The notes below the pieces were generated by a model. That model did no database searches and was not told the DNA's origin. It saw only the letters and a list, made by a program, of their open reading frames with translations. This document shows, in pieces, positions 11,829 through 21,499 of a stretch of 64,000 bases of DNA; positions within the stretch are counted from its first letter, which is position 1; each line of letters begins with the position of its first letter. The stretch covers positions 5,811,517 to 5,875,516 of the forward strand of contig CM070598.1 in NCBI GenBank assembly GCA_036346395.1, read 5' to 3'. This DNA is from Hsuehochloa calcarea (lineage: Eukaryota; Streptophyta; Magnoliopsida; Poales; Poaceae). Both the position numbers and the translations under genes were made by a program.

Positions 11829-12074
11829 CGACCTATTGCTCATGCGATTTGGGATCCTCATTTTGATCAGCCCGCTGGGAAAGCATTTACTAGAGGAAGT
11901 GTTGTCGGTCTAGTGAATTTCACCTATTTTGGGGTTTATCAGTGGTTGTATACAGTTGGATTACACACAAATGGAGATCTTTATGTTGGAGCTTTGATTC
12001 TATTATTTGTTTCTACGCTATCCTTAATAGCAGGTTGGTTACATCTATAACCCAAATGGAAACCAAGCCTTCCG
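11829..12074 (+). pseudogene. psaB: Plastid psaB fragment inserted in nuclear DNA (copy 1)
   Basis: The frame gives RPIAHAIWDPHF, QPAGKAFTRG, GVYQWLYTVGL, TNGDLYVGAL, LLFVSTLSLIAGWLHL, then an in-frame TAA, then PKWKPSLP. This follows the photosystem I P700 apoprotein A2 over roughly 80 codons of its N-terminal third. Several substitutions and a CAA-to-TAA change show an old, non-functional nuclear plastid-DNA insertion (NUPT). The same fragment, with a few differences, is in copy 2 at 15541, so the insertion predates the segmental duplication. Confidence 0.85.
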
Positions 12075-12084
12075 TGTTAACAAA

Positions 12085-12305
12085 TAGAATAGTACAGTCG
12101 CATTTTTACTTGCAAAATTGGGGCTTTGTCTTTGAGATATCTGGGCATACCTATTGATGAAAGGAAGTTGGTAAATAGTGATTGGAGACCAATAAAAAAT
12201 AAAATGGAAGCCAAGCTTCATTGTTGGCAGAATTGGCGGAGGGAGGGGCGCTGGTGGGGGCCATGGCCCTACTCACGATCTCAAAGTTTGCATTTTAGCT
12301 CTTTA
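12085..12305 (+). mobile_element. LINE (non-LTR) reverse-transcriptase fragment, copy 1
   Basis: The frame from about 12123 reads LSLRYLGIPIDERKL, NSDWRPIKNKMEAKL, HCWQNW. Plant LINE ORF2 proteins have the same block (LPFRYLGIPI...W.P...K...KL..WK) just after the reverse-transcriptase core. Beyond about 12240 the similarity fades and a MITE interrupts at 12306. The LINE piece directly follows the psaB fragment. Confidence 0.7.
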
Positions 12306-12603
12306 GGGCATGTACCGTGGGTGATAATCTTTATCATGTAAGATTTTTAATGATATGGACGAAAGAGAATAAGGAGAGAGAATAAGGAGAGAGAATAAAG
12401 CTGTCTTGCACTCAACAGACAGTCTATAAGGCCCTTATAGACTGTTGTTTCGCCTTTGTATCCATGCTGTCTATACAGTTTGTGATGTCATATATATATA
12501 CATAACTTAAAGACAACCTATTGTATGAGCTGTCTTTAATTTTATCTATAGATGATATAAAGAATATTACAGACAATAATCATCTATACTATTGTACTCG
12601 CCC
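12306..12603. mobile_element. Tourist-like MITE, copy 1
   Basis: 298 bp with short inverted ends GGGCATGTAC / GTACTCGCCC and a TTA target duplication on both sides (CTTTA before, TTAG after), the PIF/Harbinger pattern. Internally AT-rich, with an internal palindrome TCTATAAGGCCCTTATAGA near 12423. A second copy is at 16018-16315 through the segmental duplication and an independent diverged copy is at 17129-17403. Confidence 0.8.
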
Positions 12604-12789
12604 TTAGAATTCAACAAAATTTGATAGTATTAGTACCTTGTGGTCCCTCTAATCAAATATTGTTACACTGTATTTGGTCAACATTATTTCTACTTCTTGG
12701 CTCCGGCACTAGCAGGCAGGGGGAGATTTGTAAGTGCTTTAACAATTTTTGTTAGAGAATGGTAGTAAATGGTTATAAAACTATATTTT

Positions 12790-13150
12790 AGGAGGACTGG
12801 TGGATGGGAAATAAAACTTTTACTCAGAAATATACCAGGCTTTATAAGGTGACCTTCAATAAGGACTTAACAATAGATGAGGTGTTTACCAAAGGTTACA
12901 TTTATGATTGTTCTGGTATAAATTTAAATGGTCAGCAAAAAAAGGTCTGAATGCTGACCTCAAGTGGCTTCCCTAACATACCAAATACTACCTCCCAGTT
13001 TGTTTGATTGTTGGCTGAATAGCTTTGACATTAAGATGAGGAAAACAGTTACGGTGGCAATTTTGTGGGCAATCTGGAAAACCCGCGATACAGCATTGTT
13101 TTAAAAATAGAATGCCGTCTGATCCAATGAAATCTCCTCTTGGAGGGAGT
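12790..13150 (+). mobile_element. LINE ORF2 C-terminal fragment, copy 1
   Basis: Readable pieces are DWWMGNKTFTQKYTRLYKV then DLTIDEVFTK (12793-12894), matching the conserved WLGN..F...YP.LY block of plant LINE ORF2, and further on WLNSF then VAILWAIWKTRDTALF (about 13011-13105), matching the ILWAIWK.RN.. tail. Several stops and frame changes. A 63-bp segment present in copy 2 (16612-16674) is missing here with a GGTT microhomology at the junction. Confidence 0.7.
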
Positions 13151-13546
13151 ACTTGTGCTGAATCAAAATCCCAGCGTATTCTCAGTTTCCCACGCTTGAA
13201 TCGATCAGCTCTAGCCCACTTCCACAATTTGGTGACATTGAGCTCGTCAAACCGAAGCCTAACAACACGCCGGCGGGCGCTGTTACCCACACAACGAATC
13301 GCCTCGGCGTTGAAGCGGTGCTCCTGCATCGATGGCACCGCAAACCGGACGCCTTGATCCAAACCAGCCAGAAGCCACCGGCCGGCTCGGGCATTTGAGG
13401 CGGTGCCTCTGCATCGATGGCACCGCAAACCGGACGACTTGTTCCAAACTAGCCAGAAGCTAGCCACCGGCCGGCTCGGGCATACAGCAGGCAACCACGT
13501 ACGTTACGTATACGTACGCACCATGAGTCGCCACGCGATATCTACC

Positions 13547-13553
13547 TATATAT
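13547..13553 (+). promoter_or_regulatory. Candidate TATA box of the phytocyanin gene
   Basis: TATATAT lies 82-88 nt upstream of the ATG at 13635, a usual distance for a grass 5' UTR plus TATA spacing. A palindromic ACGTACG-rich stretch precedes it at 13496-13520. Position-based inference only. Confidence 0.45.
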
Positions 13554-13634
13554 TTCAAACTGGACATACGTATGCTCCCATGGCATAACCATAAGCACAG
13601 CAAACAAGCGCTGGAGCTGAAACATCAAAGCACA

Positions 13635-14146
13635 ATGGCTCCTCGTAAGATGGCACTCGCCGTCGTGGCCATCGTCGCCGTGGCCGCTTTACTCCCGGCG
13701 ACCGCATCCGCGGCCGCGTACAGGGTCGGGGACGACAACGGATGGGACATCGGGATCGACTACAGTGCTTGGGCCAAGGGCAAGGAGTTCAACGTCGGCG
13801 ACACGCTCGGTACGTAACGTACGTAGCAATGGCAATGCCAATGCCACGACGTTAATTAACATATAGTGTATGATCCGCTGCAACTGTTGGCTTGGTCGAT
13901 ATGACGAGTGTATACGAGCGATTGAATATTGATTCCCATGCAGAGTTCTTGTACTCGGAGGGCGACCACAATGTCGTGCTGGTGGATGAACGGAGTCTCG
14001 AGGCGTGCTTCGTGCCGAGCAACGCGCCGACGCTGAGCTCGGGGGACGACAAGGTGGCGCTGACGAAGGCCGGACAGTGGTTCTTCATCTGCGGCGTCGA
14101 GGGACACTGCCAAGCCGGCATGAAGCTCGCCGTCAGCGTTCACTGA
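13635..14146 (+). CDS. Phytocyanin (plantacyanin-like blue copper protein)
   Basis: Two exons, 13635-13809 and 13944-14146, joined in phase 1 (G|AG gives Glu), 125 aa. Residues 1-30 are a signal peptide (MAPRKMALAVV... ending ATASA), so the product is extracellular. The mature part begins AAYRVGDDNGWD, the standard plastocyanin-like start. Copper ligands are all visible: His in GDHNVV, Cys in WFFICG, His in EGHC and Met in AGMKL. A Met axial ligand argues for a plantacyanin or uclacyanin rather than a stellacyanin. The disulfide cysteines (EACF and GHC) are present. There is no C-terminal glycosylated tail or GPI signal. Plantacyanins are thought to act in cell-wall redox processes and pollen-tube guidance. 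The duplication partner at 10.4-12.9 kb has lost, or never had, this gene. Confidence 0.93.
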
Positions 14147-14616
14147 TTAGCCATCCATCACGTCGCGGTCGCGGCGGCCCGCTCACTGCCGTCTGCCATG
14201 CATACACACCTGGAAAGTCTCAAGAGTGTCCCTGAACCTTTAGTTCCAATTTACTAGTACGAATAAACAAAGATGTATGCTCTGCTCTGGTCCAGACGTC
14301 CAGTTGTTCAGTCCAGGGCCTTAATCTTTCCTTCAATTTACGCAATTCAAATCAGTACTTGAAGCTGTTGTAAAAGCATGCAGTTTTAGCAAACATTTAT
14401 ATTTAATTCCAGCATATTTAAATGACATTAAAGCACAATTCTAGCAGTATTTAAATGACCAAATTAATATATACACATGTAATTTCTCCAAGTCATATAA
14501 GAAAATATATATACTCGACACATACATTATGTGAACAAAAGAAATCAGCATAAAACTAAGATTTAAGGGATTGTTTATTGCTCTCAGAAGACTAGTATAG
14601 AGTAGACTTATGACAA
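14147..14616. other. 3' flank of the phytocyanin gene
   Basis: Probable 3' UTR to about 14340, then AT-rich sequence with no gene or clear repeat. It ends at the boundary where the segmental duplication resumes (14617). Confidence 0.5.
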
Positions 14617-15179
14617 AATGTAATCACAAATTGAATGTGACAGTTATAGAGTAGACCTTGAGCTTAAAAATAAAACTTGCTATTCCAAACAGATAAGTTC
14701 TAACTAAACATCCAGTCCAACTTGCTGGACACCAAGAACAGATCACTTTAATCAATCTACCATTTAACAAATATGAATATCATTGATTGAAACAGGATAC
14801 CAGAATATGTTATGTACTACAGCAATGCGGCCCGAGCGGCGGTGGTCCGGACTTGTCCGTGAGGCGACGGTGTGAGGGGGGGGGCATGCCGGCGCCGGTT
14901 GAGGTACGTGAGGGCTAGGGTTCGGTGATGTATGGGTAAGGGGGTTCTGATACCATGTGAAATTTTGGGAAAATTGTGTGTTGTCCCACAGGACCACACA
15001 CCTATTTATTTATAGTCTCAAGATACAATCCGATTTTAACACAACTTCTATATTATACTCTAACATCAACTCTCCAACAAGCACCAACTGTAGAAGGAAA
15101 GTCTAAAGCACGACGCGGGCAAGAACACGAGGGTAAGAAGAAAAGGGCGAGTGCAACAAGGTACATAGGGTAAGAAGAA

Positions 15180-15343
15180 AAGTCACGGTGATCAACGGTA
15201 GGGGATACGTGGAATTCATTGGTCGCAGCTCCTTGGAGGAGGAAGACCGTGTTGAGGTGTGGGCGTTCAGGCGGCAGCCTCAACACCTCTGTTTTGTCAT
15301 TGCCAAGAGGGATGACAACCAAGTGGTCGTATTAATTTACTAG
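15180..15343 (+). pseudogene. B3-like remnant, copy 2, without MITE
   Basis: Continuous equivalent of 11275-11622 minus the hAT MITE: VTVINGRGYVEFIGRSS, LEEEDRVEVWAFRR, LCFVIAKRDD, stop. The upstream segment present in copy 1 (EWKVSELRL) is replaced by a short repeat of GGTAAGAAGAAAAG, so copy 2 has suffered its own deletion. Confidence 0.4.
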
Positions 15344-15540
15344 TAAGTCATTTCATAGCAGTTCTATCTATCTCTTTGTTATGAAAGACCAGATTGACCC
15401 ATTCCGCCATACATAAGCACCCCCTTTTTCGACTTAGTAGGATTCGGCAATTGTTGAGTAGGAATTCGATGATGGGCTTGAGTTAGGGATTTGAAAATTT
15501 AATTAACTTCATTTCCTTAATCTCAATCTGGAACATGTAA

Positions 15541-15786
15541 CGACCTATTGCTCATGCGATTTGGGATCCTCATTTTGATCAGCCCGCTGGGAAAGCATTT
15601 ACTAGAGGAAGTGTTGTCGGTCTAGTGAATTTCACCTATTTTGGGGTTTATCAGTGGTTGTATACAATTGGATTACACACAAATGAAGATCTTTATGTTG
15701 GAGCTTTGATTCTATTATTTGTTTCTACGCTATCCTTAATAGCAGGTTGGTTACATCTATAACCCAAATGGAAACCAAGCCTTCCG
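15541..15786 (+). pseudogene. psaB: Plastid psaB fragment (copy 2)
   Basis: Duplicate of the fragment at 11829. Differences include a TGGATTACACACAAATGAAG region reading TNEDLY, which is closer to the expected plastid sequence than TNGDLY in copy 1, so copy 1 carries the younger change. The same in-frame TAA follows AGWLHL. Non-functional. Confidence 0.85.
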
Positions 15787-15796
15787 TGTTAACAAA

Positions 15797-16017
15797 TAGA
15801 ATAGTACAATCGCATTTTTACTTGCAAAATTGGGGCTTTGTCTTTGAGATATCTGGGCATACCTATTGATGAAAGGAAGTTGGTAAATAGTGATTGGAGA
15901 CCAATAAAAAATAAAATGGAAGCCAAGCTTCATTGTTGGCAGAATTGGCGGAGGGAGGGGCGCTGGTGGGGGCCATGGCCCTACTCACGATCTCAAAGTT
16001 TGCATTTTAGCTCTTTA
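15797..16017 (+). mobile_element. LINE reverse-transcriptase fragment, copy 2
   Basis: Same as 12085-12305 (LSLRYLGIPIDERKL block). Ends at the Tourist-like MITE at 16018. Confidence 0.7.
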
Positions 16018-16315
16018 GGGCATGTACCGTGGGTGATATTAGCAGTCTGTAATCTTTATCATGTAAGATTTTTAATGATATGGACGAAAGAGAATAAGGA
16101 GAGAGAATAAAGCTGTCTTGCACTCAACAGACAGTCTATAAGGCCCTTATAGACTGTTGTTTCGCCTTTGTATCCATGCTGTCTATACAGTTTGTGATGT
16201 CATATATATATACATAACTTAAAGATAACCTATTATATGAGTTGTCTTTAATTTTATCTATAGATGATATGAAGAATATTACAGACAATAATCATCTATA
16301 CTATTGTACTCGCCC
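16018..16315. mobile_element. Tourist-like MITE, copy 2
   Basis: 298 bp, near-identical to 12306-12603, with the same TTA flanks and GGGCATGTAC / GTACTCGCCC ends. It moved with the segmental duplication. Confidence 0.8.
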
Positions 16316-16504
16316 TTAGAATTCAACAAAATTTGATAGTATTAGTACCTTGTGGTCCCTCTAATCAAATATTGTTACACTGTATACTTATTTGGTCAAC
16401 ATTATTTCTACTTCTTGGCTCCGGCACTAGCAGGCAGGGGGAGATTTGTAAGTGCTTTAACAATTTTTGTTAGAGAATGGTAGTAAATGGTTATAAAACT
16501 ATAT

Positions 16505-16760
16505 TTTAGGAGGACTGGTGGATGGGAAATAAAACTTTTACTCAGAAATATACCAGGCTTTATAAGGTGACCTTCAATAAGGACTTAACAATAGATGAGG
16601 TGTTTACCAAAGGTTGGACCGTTGGAGTAGTATCAAGTTTAGAGGAACCCTATGGGGTGAAACAAGTAATAGTTGGTTACATTTATGATTGTTCTGGTAT
16701 AAATTTAAATGGTCAGCAAAAAAAAAGTCTGAATGCTGACCTCAAGTGGGCGATTTTCTT
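16505..16760 (+). mobile_element. LINE ORF2 C-terminal fragment, copy 2
   Basis: DWWMGNKTFTQKYTRLYKV, DLTIDEVFTKGWTVG, then NLNGQQKK and LNADLKW. It keeps the 63 bp (16612-16674) deleted from copy 1, so this copy shows the older arrangement. The copies diverge right after CTCAAGTGG. Confidence 0.65.
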
Positions 16761-17128
16761 TGAGATTGTTTTATACTCCATGTTTTTGCTCCAGGAGCAA
16801 GTGGCCGGGTACGTCAACAACTTAACCGGCCGGCAAGCGTGACAGGGCCGGCAAGCGTGCACGATCTGCCACCGGCCGGGTACAAGTTACTCTTAGCAGG
16901 ATTCTTCATTTTTCGGTTGGTGTTTTGATTTTAACTTTTAACCTCTGGTTAAAGACTTCAAGAGGCAATGGGCCGTTAACTCGTCAAATCATTTTATGCG
17001 TGTCAGGTAAATGGGAGTCACAAGGTGCATTCCGTTAATCGCCGGTACAAACATATACTTGATTTGAAGTATTGACACTCCGCTTGCCTATTGCAAAAAT
17101 CCCATTTTCAACGTAACCAATGTCACGA
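16761..17128. other. Intergenic, nothing recognised
   Basis: GC-rich CCGGCCGG-containing stretch to about 16880, then ordinary sequence. No gene is supported. Confidence 0.4.
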
Positions 17129-17403
17129 GGGTATGTGGAGTGGGATGACATTAGCGGTCTATAATCTTTATCATGTAAGATATTTAATGACGTGGACGAG
17201 GGAAAACAAGAAGAGAGCGAGAGTAAAGCTGTTTGGCATGTAATAGACAGTCTATAAGACTTATCCATGTTGTTTGTATAGTTAATGGGGGTCATATATA
17301 CATAACTTAAAGACAACTTATTGTATGTGCTATCTTTAATTTTATCTATAGATAACATAGAGAGTATTACATGCAACTATTGTCTATATCATTGTACACG
17401 CCC
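17129..17403. mobile_element. Tourist-like MITE, independent diverged copy
   Basis: Similar over its length to 12306-12603 (landmarks ATCTTTATCATGTAAGAT, ACAGTCTATAAG, CATAACTTAAAGACAAC, CATTGTACACGCCC). It lacks the internal CCTTATAGACTGTTG part. Flanks do not match cleanly, so the original target duplication has eroded. Confidence 0.65.
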
Positions 17404-17929
17404 TAATCATTAATTTGATATGTGTATTCTTTCGGTTGTAGATCTCATATTTTCCAACAGTTTCCCCCTCTTGAGGTCGGCCATATGCCTACATTAGGCC
17501 CACTCTCCTCTTGCCGACCGTGGTGCAGTTGGCGTGGCGTGGGAGTGATCACGAGGCATTGACCACTCCCTCTCGCCGAGCACACAGCCTAACCGCTTCC
17601 CCCACTGGCCTCTTCACGGAAATAAATTCTCTTTAACTTTAGACTCATGTTTGGATTACTTTTAAATCATAACATATGAGCATACAAAGAGGTAATTGAT
17701 TTATTTTATCATATATTATAAAAATTAAAAGAGTCTAATATAAATCTAAAAGTGATAAAATCTCGTAGGATTTTCTTCTCTTATCCACCGCTTCACCAGC
17801 ACGACGGCCGACGCCAAGCTAGCCAGCCCAGATGGATCCAAGGGCGAACGTGCTGCATTGCGACGTTTGAGTTGAGCCTATCAATTCTAGTGGTCTAGTT
17901 CCTCTTTAAAAAAAATCTATAGTAGTCTA
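17404..17929. other. Intergenic, nothing recognised
   Basis: A GC-rich part (17455-17620) followed by AT-rich sequence. No coding, RNA or repeat feature could be supported. Confidence 0.4.
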
Positions 17930-17937
17930 GTTCCAAA

Positions 17938-18015
17938 TAGGGGTGGAAACGAGCCAGGCTTGGCTCGGCTCGTTGTGGCTCGGTTTGAACTCCGGCTCGA
18001 CTCGTTTCCACCCCA
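17938..18015. mobile_element. 78-bp hAT mini-element with perfect 8-bp target duplication
   Basis: Ends TAGGGGTGGAAACGAG and CTCGTTTCCACCCCA are near-perfect inverted repeats. Direct repeats GTTCCAAA flank it on both sides (17930-17937 and 18016-18023). The middle is rich in GGCTCG units. It sits in the third, diverged copy of the duplicated segment. Confidence 0.85.
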
Positions 18016-18177
18016 GTTCCAAAGCTTGGTGATCTTGAGCAAGTCAAACCGAAGCCAAATGAATGGCCTCGCGTTGAAGCGGTGCTCAATTTTGCATCGA
18101 TGGCACCGCAAAACCACACTTCTTTTTACATTACAAAGTAACCAAAGCCACCGGCCGGCTTGCTCGAGCATACAGGT
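18016..18177. repeat. Third, diverged copy of the duplicated upstream segment, left part
   Basis: Matches 13210-13490 with gaps: TTGGTGATCTTGAGCAAGTC, CCGAAGCC, GCGTTGAAGCGGTGCTC, CATCGATGGCACCGCAAA and CCACCGGCCGGCT, ending GCATACAGG. The match resumes after the copia element at 24797, so the retrotransposon split this copy. Confidence 0.75.
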
Positions 18178-18432
18178 TGTTAAAAAACCAGTCCACCGGG
18201 ATTGCTGATTTAAAGTGGGTTCCTCATCTACAGAACTCTATATAAAGGATGGATGATTCCAACCATTGTACTAAAGTTTTGAGAAGAGCAATAAAGAGAA
18301 ATCTGAAATCCCCTCATATCTCTGTGTTCAATCTATTATTCCGTTCTTCTGTTCTTGCATTGTTCTTACGATTCTGAGTTTATATACGAGGTAATCGCTC
18401 GGACTGAACTCGACAGCGACGATTCCTCAACA
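18178..18432 (+). repeat. 5' LTR of the copia element
   Basis: Starts TGTTAAAAAACCAG, ends CTCAACA. Contains TATATAAAGG near 18239, the likely LTR promoter. Pairs with 24539-24796 at clearly below full identity, so the insertion is not recent. Confidence 0.9.
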
Positions 18433-18450
18433 TGTTATCAGCACGATCGA
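18433..18450 (+). other. Primer-binding site region of the copia element
   Basis: TGTTATCAGCACGATCG directly follows the 5' LTR. It resembles the initiator-Met tRNA-type primer site (TATCAG core) used by many plant copia elements. Confidence 0.6.
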
Positions 18451-19901
18451 TTCTCCTCGGATTGAAAAGTTAACCGTCGAAGAACGACACTCGTAGATTG
18501 AATCGTATTTTCTAGATCGCTTTCAATTCTACAAATTTTCTTTCTAGATTGGTTTTCTACGGTGCAAATCTGCTCTAATATACCACGAGCCGACTTGAAG
18601 TCGCCGGCACAATGTCGATCGGTAAATTGCATGGAAAAGTGGATGTCTATTGTACCATAGATTGAAAATTATAAATTCGTTCTAAACTACCACGAGCCGA
18701 CTTGAAGTCGTCGGCCAAGCCGATCGGTAATTGCACGAACAGTACATTGCATCGCATAAACAATAAAGAAAAAAATCCGACCGGAGTAGCCCCGTATGAC
18801 TACATCGTTGCCGGTCGGAAGCCGGCCAACCGCATGTGGCGGCACCGCCACCACCGCCAACATGCAGTGGCATGCACTGGCCCACCCGAGTCGCACCCGC
18901 ACGTGCGCCCGGTCACCAGAAGCCGCTGGCCAACAACCCGCCCCGAGCCGCGCCGTTGGTACCATACACACCACCCAAAATCAAGCAAAACAAAAAAGGG
19001 GAGGCTCCGACCGTCGTGCTTAAAGCGTCGGCCGCTCGCCTCCCCACACGGCGCCGCCTCCGGCCCTGCATGACCGCCGAGACGCCAGCCTACGCGCCAC
19101 TCGCGCCGAACACGCGCCCGGCGCCGACCACCGCACCACCGCGCCTGAGTGGCGTCGGTAGCGCCCGCATGAAGCGGCGCGCGCGTGCGCCGCATGCGCC
19201 ACGGCCGGCTTCGGCGACCCTCCGCGCCTGCGCTATCTTGCGCGTCGCGTGGGTGCAATGCGCCATTGGCGCCACCGCCGCCTTCCCGAACGGCGCATTG
19301 GTCGCCTCCGCGCCGGCCTTTGAATGCCATAGGCGTCGTCGCCTTTGAGGACACGGTAGTAGGGGAAACCCTACCACCGGTTTTAGTTAGCCCTGGTTGT
19401 GGCTCCAATGAGCCAAGAAGGTCGGCCCAAATGTAATCCGACCGAAAGGAAAACAAAAAAAACAAAATTTGCAAAAGGGCCATCGGAATTATGAAAATTG
19501 CGAGAACCTTTTTCGCGAATAAGTAAATTTTGAACCCCCCCCCCTAGAAATTTGGAAATTACGCGAATTTTTTTCTCTGAATTGAAATTTCACGTGTTAA
19601 CTCGTAGAAATTGTAGAATTCGCCAAAAATTATTTTTCCAACAGAAAAGAACATCAGGAATTCAAATTTTGAATTGGTTTTTGCATTTAAAGCATGTTTA
19701 ACTTTGTTGTTATTATTATTCCTATACAATTTATGTATTGTATTTACTATTTTTATTATTTTTATTATTTATATTACTTTTAATTACTAAAAATAGCAGC
19801 AAATCATGATAAATGCATAGAAAAATACGGGAACATTATGAGAATTTTTGCAACTATTTTTTTTTTGCAAATTACCAGTAGTAATCATGTGAAATTTTTG
19901 C
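18451..19901. other. Copia leader region
   Basis: Untranslated leader between the primer site and gag. It contains a direct repeat CCACGAGCCGACTTGAAGTC at about 18587 and 18690, a GC-rich block (18800-19440) with long but unrecognisable ORFs on both strands, and an AT-rich tail. Confidence 0.55.
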
Positions 19902-20790
19902 ATGAATATGCAGATGACTGTCATTACGATCCAGGAGTTCGAAGAGCTGGCTCAGTATGGCCACAATTACCTGACTTGGGCATCAGATAACGAAATCATA
20001 CTTGAAGCCAAGAAGCTCCATGCTGCTATTGTACTTGGCACCTTGAAGGATGTCACTCCAACTACTGACGAAAATGATCAAGTACTTCATTTCCTCAGAC
20101 ACCATTTCTGTCTAACGCTCAAGAATGAGTATATGACAGAAAATAACACACTAGCTTTATGGACCGCACTGAAGAAGCGATTCGAGAAGCTGAAGTACAC
20201 CATTCTTCCTCAGGCAGAGTAAGAATGGAACCGACTACATTTTGCTGACTATAAGACCGTCGGGGAGTACAATTCTACATCGCACAGAATTTATACAAGT
20301 CTTCAACTTTATGGTAAGGTAACCACAGATAAGCAGAAAATCGAGAAAACTCTCTTTACCTTTCACCCAAACGCAGTGCAATCCGCATGCAACTATCGTC
20401 AAGACGGCTATAAGGAGTATGCCGAACTGATTGACATCATCCAAGTTGCGGAAGCTCAAGATAATGTTATCAGAAAGAACTACATCTCATAGCCGCCTAG
20501 TAGCAAAGTTGGTCATGGAGTCAATGCAAGCAGCTACAAAGTGAGGAAGCCTCGCTCAAAAGAAAGAGGCAAGAAGGATAAGGTCATGAGTCACAAAACC
20601 AAACAAAATGTTTAAGCCAAGAAGGGTGAACAAAAGAAGCGCGATGAGAAGCCCTATGGTCAGCAGGACCAAAGTTGATACAAATGTGGCACTTGGAGAC
20701 ATTGTCACGTGTTTGCCGTGAGCCGCAACACGTGATTGATGCTTTCATGTCTGAGAAGAAGGGTAAAGAACAACATCCATGGATGTGGAC
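19902..20790 (+). pseudogene. Copia gag and zinc knuckle, broken
   Basis: 19902-20222 is open (106 aa; LTWASDNEIILEAKKLHAAI, ALWTALKKRFEKLKY), the typical UBN2-type gag start. A stop at 20220 is followed in frame by WNRLHFADYKTV, YNSTSHRIYTSLQLYGK and IIQVAEAQDN, the rest of gag. Later stops break the basic region, and a degenerate zinc knuckle (YKCGTWRHC) lies near 20678. Confidence 0.8.
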
Positions 20791-21499
20791 AACTCAGTAG
20801 TAGCCCCCATCACACTTTCTTTGGACATCACGGCGGCAACAACTGTTGTTGCCGAATAAGAGAAGTTATACATGGAGCAGATTCAGGTAGAAGTTTCTTC
20901 ATATTTCGCTGATTCGATCTAGTGTATGCATTGCACTTAAATTTTATAGTCATTTGTAGTTTATGGTTGTGATAGAACATTGAATTTTGAATAATGGTTG
21001 TAAGCTCTAGTAGAGCAAAGCAATAAATTCTTATGACGAGTCCTGCAAGAATTTTTTCCACATTAATAATAGCAAGTTATGTTATGCTTTGAAGTATTTT
21101 ACTTATGTGTGTGGATTGCTTTATACCCTATATTAATAAATAATTTATATATCAGAACTCGTGTGGCACCCTATGGAGGAAGTGTGCTTAACAGATAGCG
21201 GCACAACGAATACCATATTGAGAGAGAGAAAAATTTCAGTCGATCGACACAAATGCTGGTAGTCTTATAACAATCGTAGGTAGCGATACTTGTATAGTAG
21301 GCTCAGGAAAAATCATAATTATACTCCCGATAGGCACAACATTGATCATTGAAGAAGCTTTGTTGTACCTAGAATCTACTAGGACTTTCTAAGCTTTACA
21401 GATATTCGCACTAACAGTCTCCACGTAGAGACTAAAGAAGTGTATAGTAAGGAATAATTACCCCATTACAAAGCGAGAAGAAAAATAGGAAAAAGGGTA

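Larger units (their letters stand above)
10380..12965. repeat. Segmental duplication, copy 1 (lacks the phytocyanin gene)
   Basis: 10380-10660 matches 13160-13441 and 10661-12965 matches 14617-16748 with very few differences. The two blocks are adjacent here, but in copy 2 they are separated by 13442-14616, which contains the phytocyanin gene. Copy 1 also carries a 188-bp insertion (11321-11508) and lacks 63 bp relative to copy 2 near 12896. After 12965 the copies diverge. Confidence 0.9.
13160..16748. repeat. Segmental duplication, copy 2 (carries the phytocyanin gene)
   Basis: Partner of 10380-12965. 13160-13441 equals 10380-10660 and 14617-16748 equals 10661-12965. The intervening 13442-14616 (1175 bp, with the phytocyanin gene) is unique to this copy. 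Within 13316-13484 there is also a tandem repeat of about 84 bp (shared CATCGATGGCACCGC and CCGGCCGGCTCGGGCAT landmarks). Confidence 0.9.

Noticed and set aside
11829..12074. A functional photosystem gene in the window
   Set aside because: Only about 80 codons of psaB, with substitutions and an in-frame stop, surrounded by nuclear repeats; a nuclear plastid-DNA relic.
18800..19483. 227-aa minus ORF and several + ORFs in the copia leader
   Set aside because: GC-rich low-complexity leader; no domain, and it lies between the primer site and gag of a retrotransposon.
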